NCBI GenBank assembly: GCA_900768545.1
Contig: CAAGDD010000004.1
Coordinates: 1-64,000, forward strand
From: Clostridia bacterium
Lineage (GTDB): Bacteria; Bacillota; Clostridia; Christensenellales; UBA1242
Reading direction: 5' to 3'
Length of the DNA stretch: 64,000 bases
Both the position numbers and the translations under genes were made by a program. This document shows positions 8,271 to 17,068 of this stretch, one piece after another. Numbering within the stretch: the first letter of the stretch is position 1; the number at the start of each line of letters is the position of its first letter. Below the pieces are notes generated by a model. That model had not been told where the DNA came from and made no database searches. It was given only the letters and a program-made list of their open reading frames with translations.

Positions 8271-8700
8271 AAGAGTTAAAAGAAGAAAGGTTATGCGTGG
8301 AAGAATGACCGGAAAGGCTATGAGAGGAAATACTCTTGCTTATGGTTCTTACGGAATTATTGCCACAGAACCTTGCTGGATCAAATCAAACCAAATTGAA
8401 GCTGCTCGTATTGCGCTTACACGTTTCATCAAAAGAGGCGGAAAAGTTTGGATTAAGATTTTCCCAGACAAGCCAGTAACCAAAAAACCTGCTGACACTC
8501 GTATGGGTTCAGGTAAAGGAAATCCAGAATTCTGGGTTGCAGTTGTAAAACCAGGTAGAGTTCTTTTCGAAATCGAAGGTGTTTCTGAAAGCGATGCTAA
8601 AGAAGCTCTTAGACTTGCTGGAAATAAACTTCCTTGCAAGACAAAATTTGTTAAGAAAGAAACTGCTACTGTAGAAGGTGGTGAGAAGAATGAAGAATGA
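8257..8700 (+). CDS. rplP: ribosomal protein L16
   Basis: Large-subunit protein L16 (147 residues), which positions tRNA in the A and P sites. N-terminus MLMPKRVKRRKVMRGRM and RIALTRFIKRGGKVWIKIFPDKPVTKKPADTRMGSGKG are typical. Its AAGGAGG lies inside the end of rpsC. Confidence 0.97.
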   Translation: MLMPKRVKRRKVMRGRMTGKAMRGNTLAYGSYGIIATEPCWIKSNQIEAARIALTRFIKRGGKVWIKIFPDKPVTKKPADTRMGSGKGNPEFWVAVVKPGRVLFEIEGVSESDAKEALRLAGNKLPCKTKFVKKETATVEGGEKNEE

Positions 8701-8905
8701 AGAAATCAAAAGCCTTAATCTTGAACAGTTAAACGTTAGACTTAAAGAACTTAAAACCGAACTCTTTAATCTTCGTTTTTCACATACTACAAGAAACTTG
8801 GCAAACCCTCTTGCAATTAGAAACACAAGAAAAGAAATCGCAAGAGTTCAAACAGCTATTAGAGCTATTGAAATAGCAAACGGAGGACACAACGATGGAA
8901 AGTAG
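8690..8905 (+). CDS. rpmC: ribosomal protein L29
   Basis: Large-subunit protein L29 (71 residues), near the exit tunnel. MKNEEIKSLNLEQLNVRLKELKTELFNLRF and the later NPLAIRNTRKEIARVQT fit the family. I place the start at ATG 8690, overlapping the rplP end, with AAGGTGG as Shine-Dalgarno; GTG 8678 is also in frame but leaves no room for a binding site. Confidence 0.94.
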   Translation: MKNEEIKSLNLEQLNVRLKELKTELFNLRFSHTTRNLANPLAIRNTRKEIARVQTAIRAIEIANGGHNDGK

Positions 8906-9155
8906 AAATTTGAGAAACACAAGACAAGGTCTTGTTGTTACTGCAGGAACAATGGATAAAACTGTTGTTGTTGAAGTTACTTACAGAGTAAAAGATCCTA
9001 AAATTAAAAAAGTCGTTAAAAAATCAAAGAAATTCAAAGCACACGACGAAAACAATGAATGTGGTGTTGGCGATACAGTTCTTATTATGGAAACTCGTCC
9101 ACTTTCAAAAGAAAAATATCACAGAGTTGTAAAAATCGTTGAGAAAGCTAAGTAA
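8895..9155 (+). CDS. rpsQ: ribosomal protein S17
   Basis: Small-subunit protein S17 (86 residues), a primary 16S rRNA binder. RQGLVVTAGTMDKTVVVEV and GDTVLIMETRPLSKEKYHRVVKIVEKA are the family core. It overlaps rpmC by 11 nt and uses the GGAGG inside it. Confidence 0.96.
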   Translation: MESRNLRNTRQGLVVTAGTMDKTVVVEVTYRVKDPKIKKVVKKSKKFKAHDENNECGVGDTVLIMETRPLSKEKYHRVVKIVEKAK

Positions 9156-9166
9156 GGAGAGAAATT

Positions 9167-9535
9167 ATGATACAACCTCAAACAAGACTTAAAGTCGCTG
9201 ACAATACAGGCGCTAAAGAAATTATGTGTATCAGAGTTCTTGGTGGTTCTTTTAGAAGAAGCGGAAACATCGGTGATGTTATCGTAGCTTCTGTTAAAAA
9301 GGCTATTCCTGGTGGAAGCGTTAAGAAAGGCGATGTTGTTAAAGCCGTTATCGTAAGAACAACAAAAGGTTTAAACCGTAATGATGGTTCTCACATTCGT
9401 TTTGATGACAACGCAGCAGTTATTATCGACAATCAAAAACAACCTAAAGGTACTCGTGTGTTTGGACCAATCGCTAGAGAACTTCGTGATAAAGGTTACA
9501 TGAAGATTATTTCTCTTGCATCAGAAGTTATTTAA
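9167..9535 (+). CDS. rplN: ribosomal protein L14
   Basis: Large-subunit protein L14 (122 residues) at the subunit interface. MIQPQTRLKVADNTGAKEIMCIRVLGGS is almost invariant in bacteria. First gene of the spc section; no promoter gap separates it from rpsQ (11 nt). Confidence 0.97.
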   Translation: MIQPQTRLKVADNTGAKEIMCIRVLGGSFRRSGNIGDVIVASVKKAIPGGSVKKGDVVKAVIVRTTKGLNRNDGSHIRFDDNAAVIIDNQKQPKGTRVFGPIARELRDKGYMKIISLASEVI

Positions 9536-9552
9536 AAGGAGAAACGGAAGAA

Positions 9553-9999
9553 ATGAGTATGACAGTAAAGAAAGGTGATACAGTTTTGGTTATCACTGGA
9601 AAAGACAAAAGCAAATCTGGCAAAGTTTTGGAAGTTTATCCAGAAGATAACAGAGTTTTGGTTGACAATGTAAACATTGTTACAAAACACAAAAAAGCTA
9701 GAACACAAAATGAAAAGAGCGAAATCATCAAAAAGACTGCTCCAATCGAAGCATCAAATGTTATGGTTGTTTGCCCAGTTTGTGGAAAAGCTACAAGAGT
9801 TGCTCACAAAGAAATCGATGGAAAGAAAGTTAGAGTTTGCAAAAAATGTTCGGCTTCTCTTGACAAAGAATTTGTAAAAGCAACAAAGAAAGAAGCAAAG
9901 AAAGTTTCTAAATCAAACGAAGCTGCAAAAACAACAAAAACAGCTTCAAAAACTACTAAAAAGTCGACAAGCAAAACTTCTGCTAAAACAGAAGCATAA
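9553..9999 (+). CDS. rplX: ribosomal protein L24 with long Lys/Thr-rich tail
   Basis: Large-subunit protein L24, an assembly initiator. The KOW core (KKGDTVLVITGKDKSKSGKVLEV) is followed by a zinc-ribbon-like pair, CPVCGK near residue 75 and CKKC near residue 97, as in other C+ type L24 proteins. At 148 residues it is about 45 longer than usual because of a low-complexity basic tail of Lys, Thr, Ser and Ala (residues about 110-148). AAGGAG lies 10 nt before ATG 9553. Confidence 0.95.
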   Translation: MSMTVKKGDTVLVITGKDKSKSGKVLEVYPEDNRVLVDNVNIVTKHKKARTQNEKSEIIKKTAPIEASNVMVVCPVCGKATRVAHKEIDGKKVRVCKKCSASLDKEFVKATKKEAKKVSKSNEAAKTTKTASKTTKKSTSKTSAKTEA

Positions 10000-10010
10000 G
10001 GCGGTGAAGA

Positions 10011-10559
10011 ATGAAAGAACAAAATCAAACAGCATTGCGCTATAAAGAAGAAATTGTCCCAGCTCTTCATAAAGAGTTTGGTTACAAAAATGTAAATGAA
10101 GTTCCAAAACTTGTTAAAATTGTTTTGAACATGGGACTTGGTGATGTTAAAGACAATTCTAAAAGTTTTAACACCGCTGTTGAAGAACTTACATTGATCG
10201 CTGGTCAAAAACCTGTTGCTACAAAAGCTAAAAAAGCTATCTCAAACTTTAAAGTTAGAGCAGGACAAAAAATCGGTGCGAAAGTAACTCTTCGTGGTAG
10301 AAGAATGTATGAATTCTTCGATAGACTCGTAGGAATCGCTCTTCCAAGAGTTAGAGACTTTAGAGGAATTTCAGACAAATCATTCGACGGAAAAGGAAAC
10401 TACTCTATGGGAATTAAAGAACAACTTATTTTCCCAGAAATCTCTTATGATAAAGTAGAAAAAATTAGAGGTCTTGATATATCTTTTATTACCACTGCAA
10501 AAACAGATGCAGAAGCAAAAGCACTTTTGAAGGCACTTGGTTTGCCTTTTGCTAGATAG
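10011..10559 (+). CDS. rplE: ribosomal protein L5
   Basis: Large-subunit protein L5 (182 residues), binding 5S rRNA in the central protuberance. VPKLVKIVLNMGLGD, AGQKPVATKAKKAISNFKVR and RVRDFRGISDKSFDGKGNYSMGIKEQLIFPEI are conserved. Length normal. Confidence 0.97.
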   Translation: MKEQNQTALRYKEEIVPALHKEFGYKNVNEVPKLVKIVLNMGLGDVKDNSKSFNTAVEELTLIAGQKPVATKAKKAISNFKVRAGQKIGAKVTLRGRRMYEFFDRLVGIALPRVRDFRGISDKSFDGKGNYSMGIKEQLIFPEISYDKVEKIRGLDISFITTAKTDAEAKALLKALGLPFAR

Positions 10560-10569
10560 GAGGAATTCG

Positions 10570-10755
10570 ATGGCTAAGAAATCATTGATTGCAAAACAAA
10601 AAAGAACACCTAAATATAAGTCAAGAGAATACACTCGTTGCTCTATCTGTGGCAGACCTCACGCTGTGCTTAGAAAGTATGGCATTTGCAGAATTTGTTT
10701 TAGAGAAATGGCTAATCGCGGGGAAATTCCTGGCGTGAAAAAGTCAAGTTGGTAA
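10570..10755 (+). CDS. rpsN: ribosomal protein S14, zinc type
   Basis: Small-subunit protein S14 (61 residues) of the short zinc-binding form: CSICGRPH and CRICFREM give the four cysteines. ATG 10570 follows AGGAGG; the frame is open further upstream within rplE but that part has no counterpart in the family. Confidence 0.97.
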   Translation: MAKKSLIAKQKRTPKYKSREYTRCSICGRPHAVLRKYGICRICFREMANRGEIPGVKKSSW

Positions 10756-10765
10756 GGAGGGAATT

Positions 10766-11164
10766 ATGTTTGTTACAGACCCAATCGCAGATATGCTCAC
10801 TCGTCTTAGAAATGCTATCAACGCAAAACACAAGACAGTTGAAGTTCCTGCATCAAAAGAAAAATTAGAAATTGCAAAAATCCTTTTGGACGAAGGCTAC
10901 ATTGCTGAATACAAACTCACAGACGCTGGAAATATTAGAAACATCGAAATCACACTTAAGTATGATGAAGAAGGAAACAGTGTTATCCAAGGTTTGAAAA
11001 GAATTTCAAAACCTGGTCTTAGAATTTACTCTAGCAAAGAGAATCTTCCAAAGGTTATAAGCGGGCTTGGAATTGCTATTATTTCAACAAACAAAGGAGT
11101 TGTAACTGATAAAGTTGCTCGTTCTTTGAATGTTGGTGGCGAAGTTCTCGCTTATGTATGGTAG
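10766..11164 (+). CDS. rpsH: ribosomal protein S8
   Basis: Small-subunit protein S8 (132 residues), a central-domain assembly protein. DPIADMLTRLRNAI at the N-terminus and the C-terminal GLGIAIISTNKGVVTDKVARSLNVGGEVLAYVW are diagnostic. AAGGAGG precedes it. Confidence 0.97.
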   Translation: MFVTDPIADMLTRLRNAINAKHKTVEVPASKEKLEIAKILLDEGYIAEYKLTDAGNIRNIEITLKYDEEGNSVIQGLKRISKPGLRIYSSKENLPKVISGLGIAIISTNKGVVTDKVARSLNVGGEVLAYVW

Positions 11165-11174
11165 GAGGTGTGAT

Positions 11175-11717
11175 ATGTCAAGAATTGGTAATAAGGCTAT
11201 TAAACTTGAAGATGGCGCAACATATTCAAGAAATGGAAATATCATCACAATTTCTGGACCTAAAGGAACTTTGACACAAGAAGTTGACAAAGATATCAAA
11301 TCAGAAGTTGTTGACAATGCCATTCACTTCTCTTATGAAAACCCAGAACTTAACGACAAACAAGGTCTTGCAAGAGCTCTTGTTCACAACATGGTCGTTG
11401 GCGTTACAAAGGGTTGGAACAAAAAAATGATCATCGCAGGTGTTGGTTATAAAGCATCTGTTTCAGGAAACAAACTTGTTATGGCACTTGGTTATTCACA
11501 CCCAATCGAAGTTGAAATTCCAAGTGACTTGAAAGTTACTTGCACATCAGCAACAGAAATTGTTGTTTCAGGGATTGATAGACAAAAAGTTGGTCAATTC
11601 TGTGCAATGGTTAGAACAAAAAGACCTTACGAACCTTATCACGGTTATGGCGTTCACTATGACGGTGAAACTTTGGTTAGAAAAGTCGGTAAGGCTGCCG
11701 GCAAGGGCAAGAAGTAA
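11175..11717 (+). CDS. rplF: ribosomal protein L6
   Basis: Large-subunit protein L6 (180 residues), close to the sarcin-ricin loop. MSRIGNKAIKLEDGATYSRNGNIITISGPKGTL and the C-terminal RPYEPYHGYGVHYDGE are typical. Start ATG 11175 after GGAGGTG; the open frame back to 11130 lies within rpsH and is not used. Confidence 0.96.
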   Translation: MSRIGNKAIKLEDGATYSRNGNIITISGPKGTLTQEVDKDIKSEVVDNAIHFSYENPELNDKQGLARALVHNMVVGVTKGWNKKMIIAGVGYKASVSGNKLVMALGYSHPIEVEIPSDLKVTCTSATEIVVSGIDRQKVGQFCAMVRTKRPYEPYHGYGVHYDGETLVRKVGKAAGKGKK

Positions 11718-11732
11718 GATAGGAGATAGAAA

Positions 11733-12101
11733 ATGATTACTGTTAAAGATAAAAACACAGATAGAGTTGTTCGTCACAAGAGAGTTAGAAAAACTTTGGT
11801 TGGAACAACAGAAAGACCAAGACTTAACGTTTACAGAAGTCTTACAAATATCTATGCTCAAGTTATTGATGATTCAAAGGGTGTTACACTCGCATCTGCT
11901 TCTACTCTTGACAAAGAAGTGGCTGAACTTATCAAAGGCAAAACAAAAACTGAAGCTGCAAGAATCGTAGGCGAAGTTGTTGCTAAAAGAGCTATGGAAA
12001 AGAAAATCAAAGAAGTCGTTTTTGATAGAGGTGGATACCTTTATATCGGACGTGTTCAAGCAGTTGCTGACGGTGCTAGATCAGCTGGGCTTGAATTTTA
12101 G
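11733..12101 (+). CDS. rplR: ribosomal protein L18
   Basis: Large-subunit protein L18 (122 residues), binding 5S rRNA with L5. RPRLNVYRSLTNIYAQVIDDSKGVTLASAST and the C-terminal FDRGGYLYIGRVQAVADGARSAGLEF match the family. Confidence 0.97.
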   Translation: MITVKDKNTDRVVRHKRVRKTLVGTTERPRLNVYRSLTNIYAQVIDDSKGVTLASASTLDKEVAELIKGKTKTEAARIVGEVVAKRAMEKKIKEVVFDRGGYLYIGRVQAVADGARSAGLEF

Positions 12102-12110
12102 GAGGACGCA

Positions 12111-12659
12111 ATGGCAGAAGAACTTAAAAAGAAAAAAGAAGATAGACCACAAAACAATCGTCGTGAAAAACCTGTTAAAAGAGAAGATGATGGAATGGAC
12201 AAAAGACTTGTTCATGTTCGTCGTGTAACAAAGGTTGTTAAGGGTGGTAGAACAATGCGTTTCTCAGCTCTTGTTGTTATTGGTGATGGCAAGGGTAATG
12301 TTGGAATGGGAATTGGCAAAGCCAACGAAGTTCCAAACGCTATCGACAAAGCTACTGTTGTCGCAAAGAAAAATATGAAGAAGATTTCTATTGTTGACGG
12401 AACAATTCCACATGAAACTGTTGGAAAATATAGCACAACAAACATCTTGATGATTCCTGCTGAAGAAGGTCACGGAGTTATCGCCGGTGGTGCTGCCAGA
12501 GCAGTTTTAGAAGTTGCTGGTGTTAAAAACATCGTAACAAAAATTCATGGTTCAACAAACAGAATTAATGTTGTTAGAGCAACATTGAATGGGCTTCTTT
12601 CTCTTAAAACAAGAGAAGAAATTGCTGCTCGTCGTGGCAAAAAGCCTGAGGAAATTTAA
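12111..12659 (+). CDS. rpsE: ribosomal protein S5
   Basis: Small-subunit protein S5 (182 residues), at the mRNA entry and decoding region. VRRVTKVVKGGRTMRFSALVVIGDGKGNVGMGIGKANEVPNAIDKA is the dsRBD-like signature. The N-terminus is an extra basic and acidic stretch of about 25 residues, common in this group. AGGAGG precedes it. Confidence 0.97.
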   Translation: MAEELKKKKEDRPQNNRREKPVKREDDGMDKRLVHVRRVTKVVKGGRTMRFSALVVIGDGKGNVGMGIGKANEVPNAIDKATVVAKKNMKKISIVDGTIPHETVGKYSTTNILMIPAEEGHGVIAGGAARAVLEVAGVKNIVTKIHGSTNRINVVRATLNGLLSLKTREEIAARRGKKPEEI

Positions 12660-12671
12660 TCGGAGGGCGTG

Positions 12672-12860
12672 ATGAAAAAACAAAAAACATTGAAGGTTAC
12701 TTGGGTTAAGAGCAACATCGGTTACAACAAAAACCAAATGAAAATCATGGAAGCTCTTGGATTTAAGAAACTTAACCAAACAAGAATTTTACCTGACAAC
12801 GAAAGTGTACGTGGAAGTTTGCACCATGTAGCACATCTCGTTGAAGTGGTTGAAGAATAA
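12672..12860 (+). CDS. rpmD: ribosomal protein L30
   Basis: Large-subunit protein L30 (62 residues). LKVTWVKSNIGYNKNQMKIMEALGFKKLNQTRILPDN fits the family. Both GTG 12669 and ATG 12672 are in frame; the GGAGGG at 12662-12667 favours ATG 12672. Confidence 0.95.
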   Translation: MKKQKTLKVTWVKSNIGYNKNQMKIMEALGFKKLNQTRILPDNESVRGSLHHVAHLVEVVEE

Positions 12861-12871
12861 GGAGTGCGACT

Positions 12872-13321
12872 ATGAAAATTGAAAATCTTAAACCAGCACA
12901 AGGCGCTACAACCAAAAAGGTAAGAATTGGCCGTGGTATCGGTTCTGGTATCGGCAAAACTTCTGGTAAAGGTCACAAAGGACAATGGGCTAGAAGTGGT
13001 GGCGGTGTTAAAGCCGGATTTGAAGGTGGAAACATTCCTATGATTAGAAAGCTTCCAATTCGCGGATTTAACAACTACAACTTTAGAAAAAATTATTCTA
13101 CTGTTAATGTTGGAGATCTTGAAATTTTTGACGCTAACACAGTTATTACTGAAGAATTGCTCTATGAATATAGAGTTATCGGCAAAAGAGAAGCTTATGG
13201 TCTTAAAGTTTTGGGAAATGGTGAGTTGACAAAACCACTTACTATCAAAGCTAAAAAGGCTACAAAATCTGCTATCGAGAAAGTTGAAAAAGCGGGTGGA
13301 AAAATCGAAATCGAGGAGTAG
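12872..13321 (+). CDS. rplO: ribosomal protein L15
   Basis: Large-subunit protein L15 (149 residues), a late assembly protein. RIGRGIGSGIGKTSGKGHKGQWARSGGGVKAGFEGG is the Gly-rich signature. Ends 3 nt before secY, as in the classical spc operon. Confidence 0.97.
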   Translation: MKIENLKPAQGATTKKVRIGRGIGSGIGKTSGKGHKGQWARSGGGVKAGFEGGNIPMIRKLPIRGFNNYNFRKNYSTVNVGDLEIFDANTVITEELLYEYRVIGKREAYGLKVLGNGELTKPLTIKAKKATKSAIEKVEKAGGKIEIEE

Positions 13322-13324
13322 AAT

Positions 13325-14629
13325 ATGTTTAAAACTCTCATAAATGCTTTTAAAATAAAAGAAATAAGAAGAAAGATTCTTATCACTTTGGGTCTTTTGA
13401 TTTTGTTTAGAGTTGGTTGTGCTTTGGTTTGTCCAGGCTTCAACCTTTCTGGCGCTATCAAAGATTCAAACAACAATTCGACAAGTTTCTTTTCTCTTAT
13501 GAATATATTGAGCGGTGACGCTTTGTCAAATGGTTCGATTTTGGCGTTGGGTGTGTCACCATATATTACTGCGTCAATTGTTATCCAACTTTTGACTGTT
13601 GCTATTCCTTCTCTTGAAAGATTGGCAAAACAAGGTGAAGACGGAAGAAGAAAAATCAGTTTCTACACTCGTCTTTGTGCTCTTGTTTTGGCTTTGGCTC
13701 AAGCTATTGGAATTGTCATTTCATTTAAGTCTTATATCGACACAAGCGTTTTGCAATTACCTTTGTGGGTTATTGCTTCTGGCATTGTTTTGATTTTGAC
13801 TGCTGGTGGAATGTTTACAGTTTGGCTTGGCGAAAAAATTACTCAAGTAGGAATTGGAAACGGAATGAGCTTGTTGATCTTTGTTGGTATCCTTTCATCT
13901 GCGGGAAATGGTATCTCAAATGCTTTCAAACAAGTTTTCGAAGGAAAAATTGAAAATCTTTGGGCAATCGTTATTTACGTTGTTGCATTGATTTTGATCT
14001 TTGGGCTTATCGTATTTATCGATTCTTCTGAAAGAAGAGTTGGTGTTAAATATGCAAAACAAATGAAAGGCAGAAAAATGTATGGCGGACAAGATACTTA
14101 TATCCCTATGAAACTTAACGCTTCTGGGGTTATGCCTATCATCTTCGCTACTTCACTTTTGACTTTGCCTCAACTTGTTATGAGCATATTCTGGCCAGAA
14201 TCAGGTGCTTATTATTGGTATCAAAGATACATGGGCACAAGTTCGTGGGTTTATATCGTTTTGCTTGCACTTTTGATCTTGGCTTTTGCATTCTTCTATG
14301 CTCAAATCACATTTGACACAGATGAAATTTCAAGACGTATGCAACAACAAGGCGGATTTATCCCAGGTATTCGTCCAGGAAAAACCACAAGTGATTATTT
14401 GAGAAAAATCTCAAAGAGAGTTACATTGTTTGGCGCTTTCTTCTTGGCGTTTATCGCACTTGTTCCAAGTTTGGCGTTTAAAGCTATTCCAGACAGTTCG
14501 ACCTTTACAAGTCTTTTGAATGCGTTTAGCACAACAGGACTTATGATCATCGTTTCAGTTGCTTTGGAAACTGAAAAAATGTTGGAAGGTCAAATGATGA
14601 TGAGAAACTATAAAGGTTTCTTGGACTAA
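13325..14629 (+). CDS. secY: protein translocase subunit SecY
   Basis: The channel-forming subunit of the Sec translocon (434 residues) with ten predicted membrane helices. Visible family marks are the N-terminal KTLINAFKIKEIRRKILITLGLLILFRVG, the plug region after it, the cytoplasmic loop GIGNGMSLLIFVGI and the C-terminal GGFIPGIRPGKTTSDYL loop. GAGGAG precedes the ATG. It works with SecE and SecG, which are not in the window. Confidence 0.97.
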   Translation: MFKTLINAFKIKEIRRKILITLGLLILFRVGCALVCPGFNLSGAIKDSNNNSTSFFSLMNILSGDALSNGSILALGVSPYITASIVIQLLTVAIPSLERLAKQGEDGRRKISFYTRLCALVLALAQAIGIVISFKSYIDTSVLQLPLWVIASGIVLILTAGGMFTVWLGEKITQVGIGNGMSLLIFVGILSSAGNGISNAFKQVFEGKIENLWAIVIYVVALILIFGLIVFIDSSERRVGVKYAKQMKGRKMYGGQDTYIPMKLNASGVMPIIFATSLLTLPQLVMSIFWPESGAYYWYQRYMGTSSWVYIVLLALLILAFAFFYAQITFDTDEISRRMQQQGGFIPGIRPGKTTSDYLRKISKRVTLFGAFFLAFIALVPSLAFKAIPDSSTFTSLLNAFSTTGLMIIVSVALETEKMLEGQMMMRNYKGFLD

Positions 14630-14677
14630 AATAAAATTAACAAAATTATGTGCTAATTCAATATGAAAGGAGTTTTT

Positions 14678-15301
14678 ATGAATATCATATTGCTTGGTGC
14701 TCCATTTTCTGGGAAAGGGACACTCGCAAGATTACTGAAAAATGAATTTAATATGGCTCACATATCAACGGGTGACCTTTTCAGAGAAAATATTAAAAAT
14801 GGAACAGAAGTTGGTCTTTTGGCAAAAGAATATATTGACAAAGGTCAGTTGGTTCCAGACAGTGTTACGATCGAAATGTTGAAACAACGCATTTTGCTCG
14901 ATGATTGTCAAGAAGGATTTATTCTAGATGGATTCCCTCGAACAATTGCTCAAGCAGAAGAACTTGAAAACATTGCTGATATCGACGCTGTTATAAATTT
15001 GGACGTTCCGTTTGATACAATCAGACGTCGTTGTTTAGGAAGAAGAGTTTGTAGTAAATGTGGTGAAATTTACAACACAGCTTCCTATGATAAACCTACT
15101 TGCAAACTTTGCACTTCACCACTGTATCAAAGAGATGACGATAATCTTGAAACAGTAAATCATCGTCTGGAAGTTTATGAAAAGCAGACAGCACCACTCA
15201 TAAACTTCTACGCTGATAGGTTGTTTGTTGTTAAAGGTGGCGAAACACCTGAAGAAACATACAAACCTGTGAAAAACTTTTTAAAAGGACATGTTGAATA
15301 A
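14678..15301 (+). CDS. adk: adenylate kinase
   Basis: Catalyses ATP + AMP = 2 ADP. The P-loop reads GAPFSGKGT (residues 7-15) where most relatives have GPPGAGKGT or GAPGAGKGT. STGDLFRENI binds AMP and DGFPRT is intact. The LID carries four cysteines (CSKC and CKLC), the zinc form typical of Gram-positives. ATG 14678 follows AAAGGAG; an in-frame ATG at 14663 precedes that site. Length 207 residues, normal. Standard neighbour of secY and map. Confidence 0.96.
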   Translation: MNIILLGAPFSGKGTLARLLKNEFNMAHISTGDLFRENIKNGTEVGLLAKEYIDKGQLVPDSVTIEMLKQRILLDDCQEGFILDGFPRTIAQAEELENIADIDAVINLDVPFDTIRRRCLGRRVCSKCGEIYNTASYDKPTCKLCTSPLYQRDDDNLETVNHRLEVYEKQTAPLINFYADRLFVVKGGETPEETYKPVKNFLKGHVE

Positions 15302-16073
15302 AGTGATACAAAAAACACCTGCTGAAATTGTTTTGATCAAAAAGGCTTGTGAATTGACTCGTGATGCACTAGTGTATGCAAAAACATTAGTAAAACCAGG
15401 AGTTTCTACTTTTGATATTGACAAATCTATAGAAAAGTTTATAATAGATAGTGGTGGCTCGCCTGCCTGTCTTGGTTATGAGGGTTATCCAGCTGCAACT
15501 TGCATTTCTGTAAACGAAATGGTTGTGCACGGAATTCCTAGCAAAGATATAGTGCTTAAAGAGGGCGATATTGTTAGCATCGATCTTGTGGTTGCTTATA
15601 AGGGCTATCACGGTGATGCAACAAGGACTTATCCTGTCGGTGAGATTAGTGACGAAAAGAAAAAGTTGATCGAAGTTACAAAAGAATGTTTCTTTAAAGG
15701 AATTGAAAACTTGCGTATCGGCGATCGAATTGGAAAACTTTCAAACGCTATTCAAACTTATGCAGAATCAAACGGATTTTCGGTTGTTCGAGAACTCTGT
15801 GGACACGGAATAGGTCGAAGAATGCATGAAGCTCCATCAGTTTTAAATTATGGCAAAGTTACTGATGGACCAGTTTTGGTTGAAAATGCAGTTTTGGCTA
15901 TTGAGCCAATGATAAATGCAGGAAAGAAAGAAATTGCCATGCTACCTGATGGTTGGGGAATAATTACTCGTGATAGAAGACCATCTGCTCATTATGAAAA
16001 CACAGTTCTTTTCACAAGAGAAGGAAACTTTGTGTTGACATTGGAGGAAGATGATGAACATAATCACAGGTGA
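15291..16073 (+). CDS. map: methionine aminopeptidase, type I
   Basis: Removes the N-terminal methionine of new proteins. The five metal ligands are visible: Asp in SIDLVVAYKG and in GDATRTY, His in GHGIGR, Glu in AIEPMI and Glu in HYENTV. Length 260 residues. ATG 15291 overlaps the adk stop; GTG 15303 in the same frame is an equally possible start given the AAAGGA at 15284-15289. Confidence 0.95.
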   Translation: MLNKVIQKTPAEIVLIKKACELTRDALVYAKTLVKPGVSTFDIDKSIEKFIIDSGGSPACLGYEGYPAATCISVNEMVVHGIPSKDIVLKEGDIVSIDLVVAYKGYHGDATRTYPVGEISDEKKKLIEVTKECFFKGIENLRIGDRIGKLSNAIQTYAESNGFSVVRELCGHGIGRRMHEAPSVLNYGKVTDGPVLVENAVLAIEPMINAGKKEIAMLPDGWGIITRDRRPSAHYENTVLFTREGNFVLTLEEDDEHNHR

Positions 16074-16332
16074 TGTCGTTCTTGCAATAGCAGGAAAAGA
16101 AAAAAATCAACTTTTTGTTGTTAAGTCTGTCGAAAACGGCTGCGCGTATTTGGTTGACGGAAAACGACTTAAACTTGACAAACCGAAAAAGAAAAGCCTA
16201 AAACATGTTCAGAAGGCTTCAAAAATTGGGTTTGATGCCGAAAAACTCAAGTCTGAACAAGAAAAAATCAATGCGGAAATAAGAAAATTTTTAAAAGAAA
16301 GGAGTCTTTATGTCGAAGGAAGATGTAATTGA
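16051..16332 (+). CDS. KOW-domain RNA-binding protein
   Basis: A 93-residue basic protein with an N-terminal KOW/L14e-like fold (ITGDVVLAIAGKEKNQLFVVKSVENGCAYLVDGKRLKLDKPKKKS) and a helical tail. Such proteins sit between map and infA in many Clostridia and are annotated as KOW-domain RNA-binding proteins; the precise role is not known to me. It overlaps map by 23 nt and infA by 23 nt. Confidence 0.85.
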   Translation: MMNIITGDVVLAIAGKEKNQLFVVKSVENGCAYLVDGKRLKLDKPKKKSLKHVQKASKIGFDAEKLKSEQEKINAEIRKFLKERSLYVEGRCN

Positions 16333-16531
16333 ATTTGAAGGGGTTGTTACAGAAGTGTTGCCAAGTATGACATTTTTGGTTACATTGTCAAACGGTCACA
16401 CAATAACAGCTTACATTTCTGGGAAATTAAGACAAAATTTCATAAGAATTATCGAGGGCGACAAAGTAAAAATTGAAATGAGTCCGTATGACCTCTCTAA
16501 AGGAAGAATTACTTGGAGAGAAAAAGGTTGA
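16310..16531 (+). CDS. infA: translation initiation factor IF-1
   Basis: IF-1 (73 residues), an OB-fold protein that occupies the A site of the 30S subunit during initiation. MSKEDVIEFEGVVTEVLPSMTFLVTLSNGHTITAYISGKLRQNFIRIIEGDKVKIEMSPYDLSKGRITWRE aligns over its full length with the family. AAAGGAG precedes it. Confidence 0.97.
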   Translation: MSKEDVIEFEGVVTEVLPSMTFLVTLSNGHTITAYISGKLRQNFIRIIEGDKVKIEMSPYDLSKGRITWREKG

Positions 16532-16544
16532 AAAGGAGCACAAA

Positions 16545-16661
16545 ATGAAAGTCAGAGCATCGGTTAAACCAATATGTGACAAGTGTAAAGTCATCAAAAG
16601 AGATGGAAAAGTTATGGTTATTTGTTCTAAAGACAAAAAACACAAACAAACACAAGGTTAA
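16545..16661 (+). CDS. rpmJ: ribosomal protein L36
   Basis: A 38-residue large-subunit protein beginning MKVRASVKPICDKCKVIKR, with the Cys/Cys/Cys/His zinc set (CDKC, C in VICS, H in KKHKQ). AAAGGAG precedes the ATG. It is short but unmistakable and stands in its usual place between infA and rpsM. Confidence 0.96.
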   Translation: MKVRASVKPICDKCKVIKRDGKVMVICSKDKKHKQTQG

Positions 16662-16679
16662 TAAAAAGGAGAAAACAAA

Positions 16680-17057
16680 ATGGCAAGAATTGCTGGTGTT
16701 GACCTTCCAAGAGATAAGAGATTGGAATATGGTTTGACTTATATTTACGGAATTGGCGTTGAAACTTCAAGAAATATCTGCAAAGCTACAGGAATTTCTA
16801 TGGACGTTCGTGTTAAAGATTTGTCAGAAGATGACGTTGCTAAACTTCGTAACTATATCGAACATAACCTTATCGTTGAAGGTGAACTTAAATCAAAAGT
16901 TAGTATGAATATCAAAAAACTCAATGAAATTGGATGTTATCGTGGTATTCGTCATAGAAAAGGACTCCCTGTTCGTGGACAAAGCACAAAAAACAATGCA
17001 AGAACCAGAAAGGGACCAAAGAGAATTGTTAGCGGAAGCGCTAAGAAAGGTAAGTAA
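16680..17057 (+). CDS. rpsM: ribosomal protein S13
   Basis: Small-subunit protein S13 (125 residues) in the head, contacting P-site tRNA. MARIAGVDLPRDKRLEYGLTYIYGIG and CYRGIRHRKGLPVRGQSTKNNARTRKGP are near-invariant. First gene of the alpha section. Confidence 0.97.
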   Translation: MARIAGVDLPRDKRLEYGLTYIYGIGVETSRNICKATGISMDVRVKDLSEDDVAKLRNYIEHNLIVEGELKSKVSMNIKKLNEIGCYRGIRHRKGLPVRGQSTKNNARTRKGPKRIVSGSAKKGK

Positions 17058-17068
17058 GAGGTATAGAT

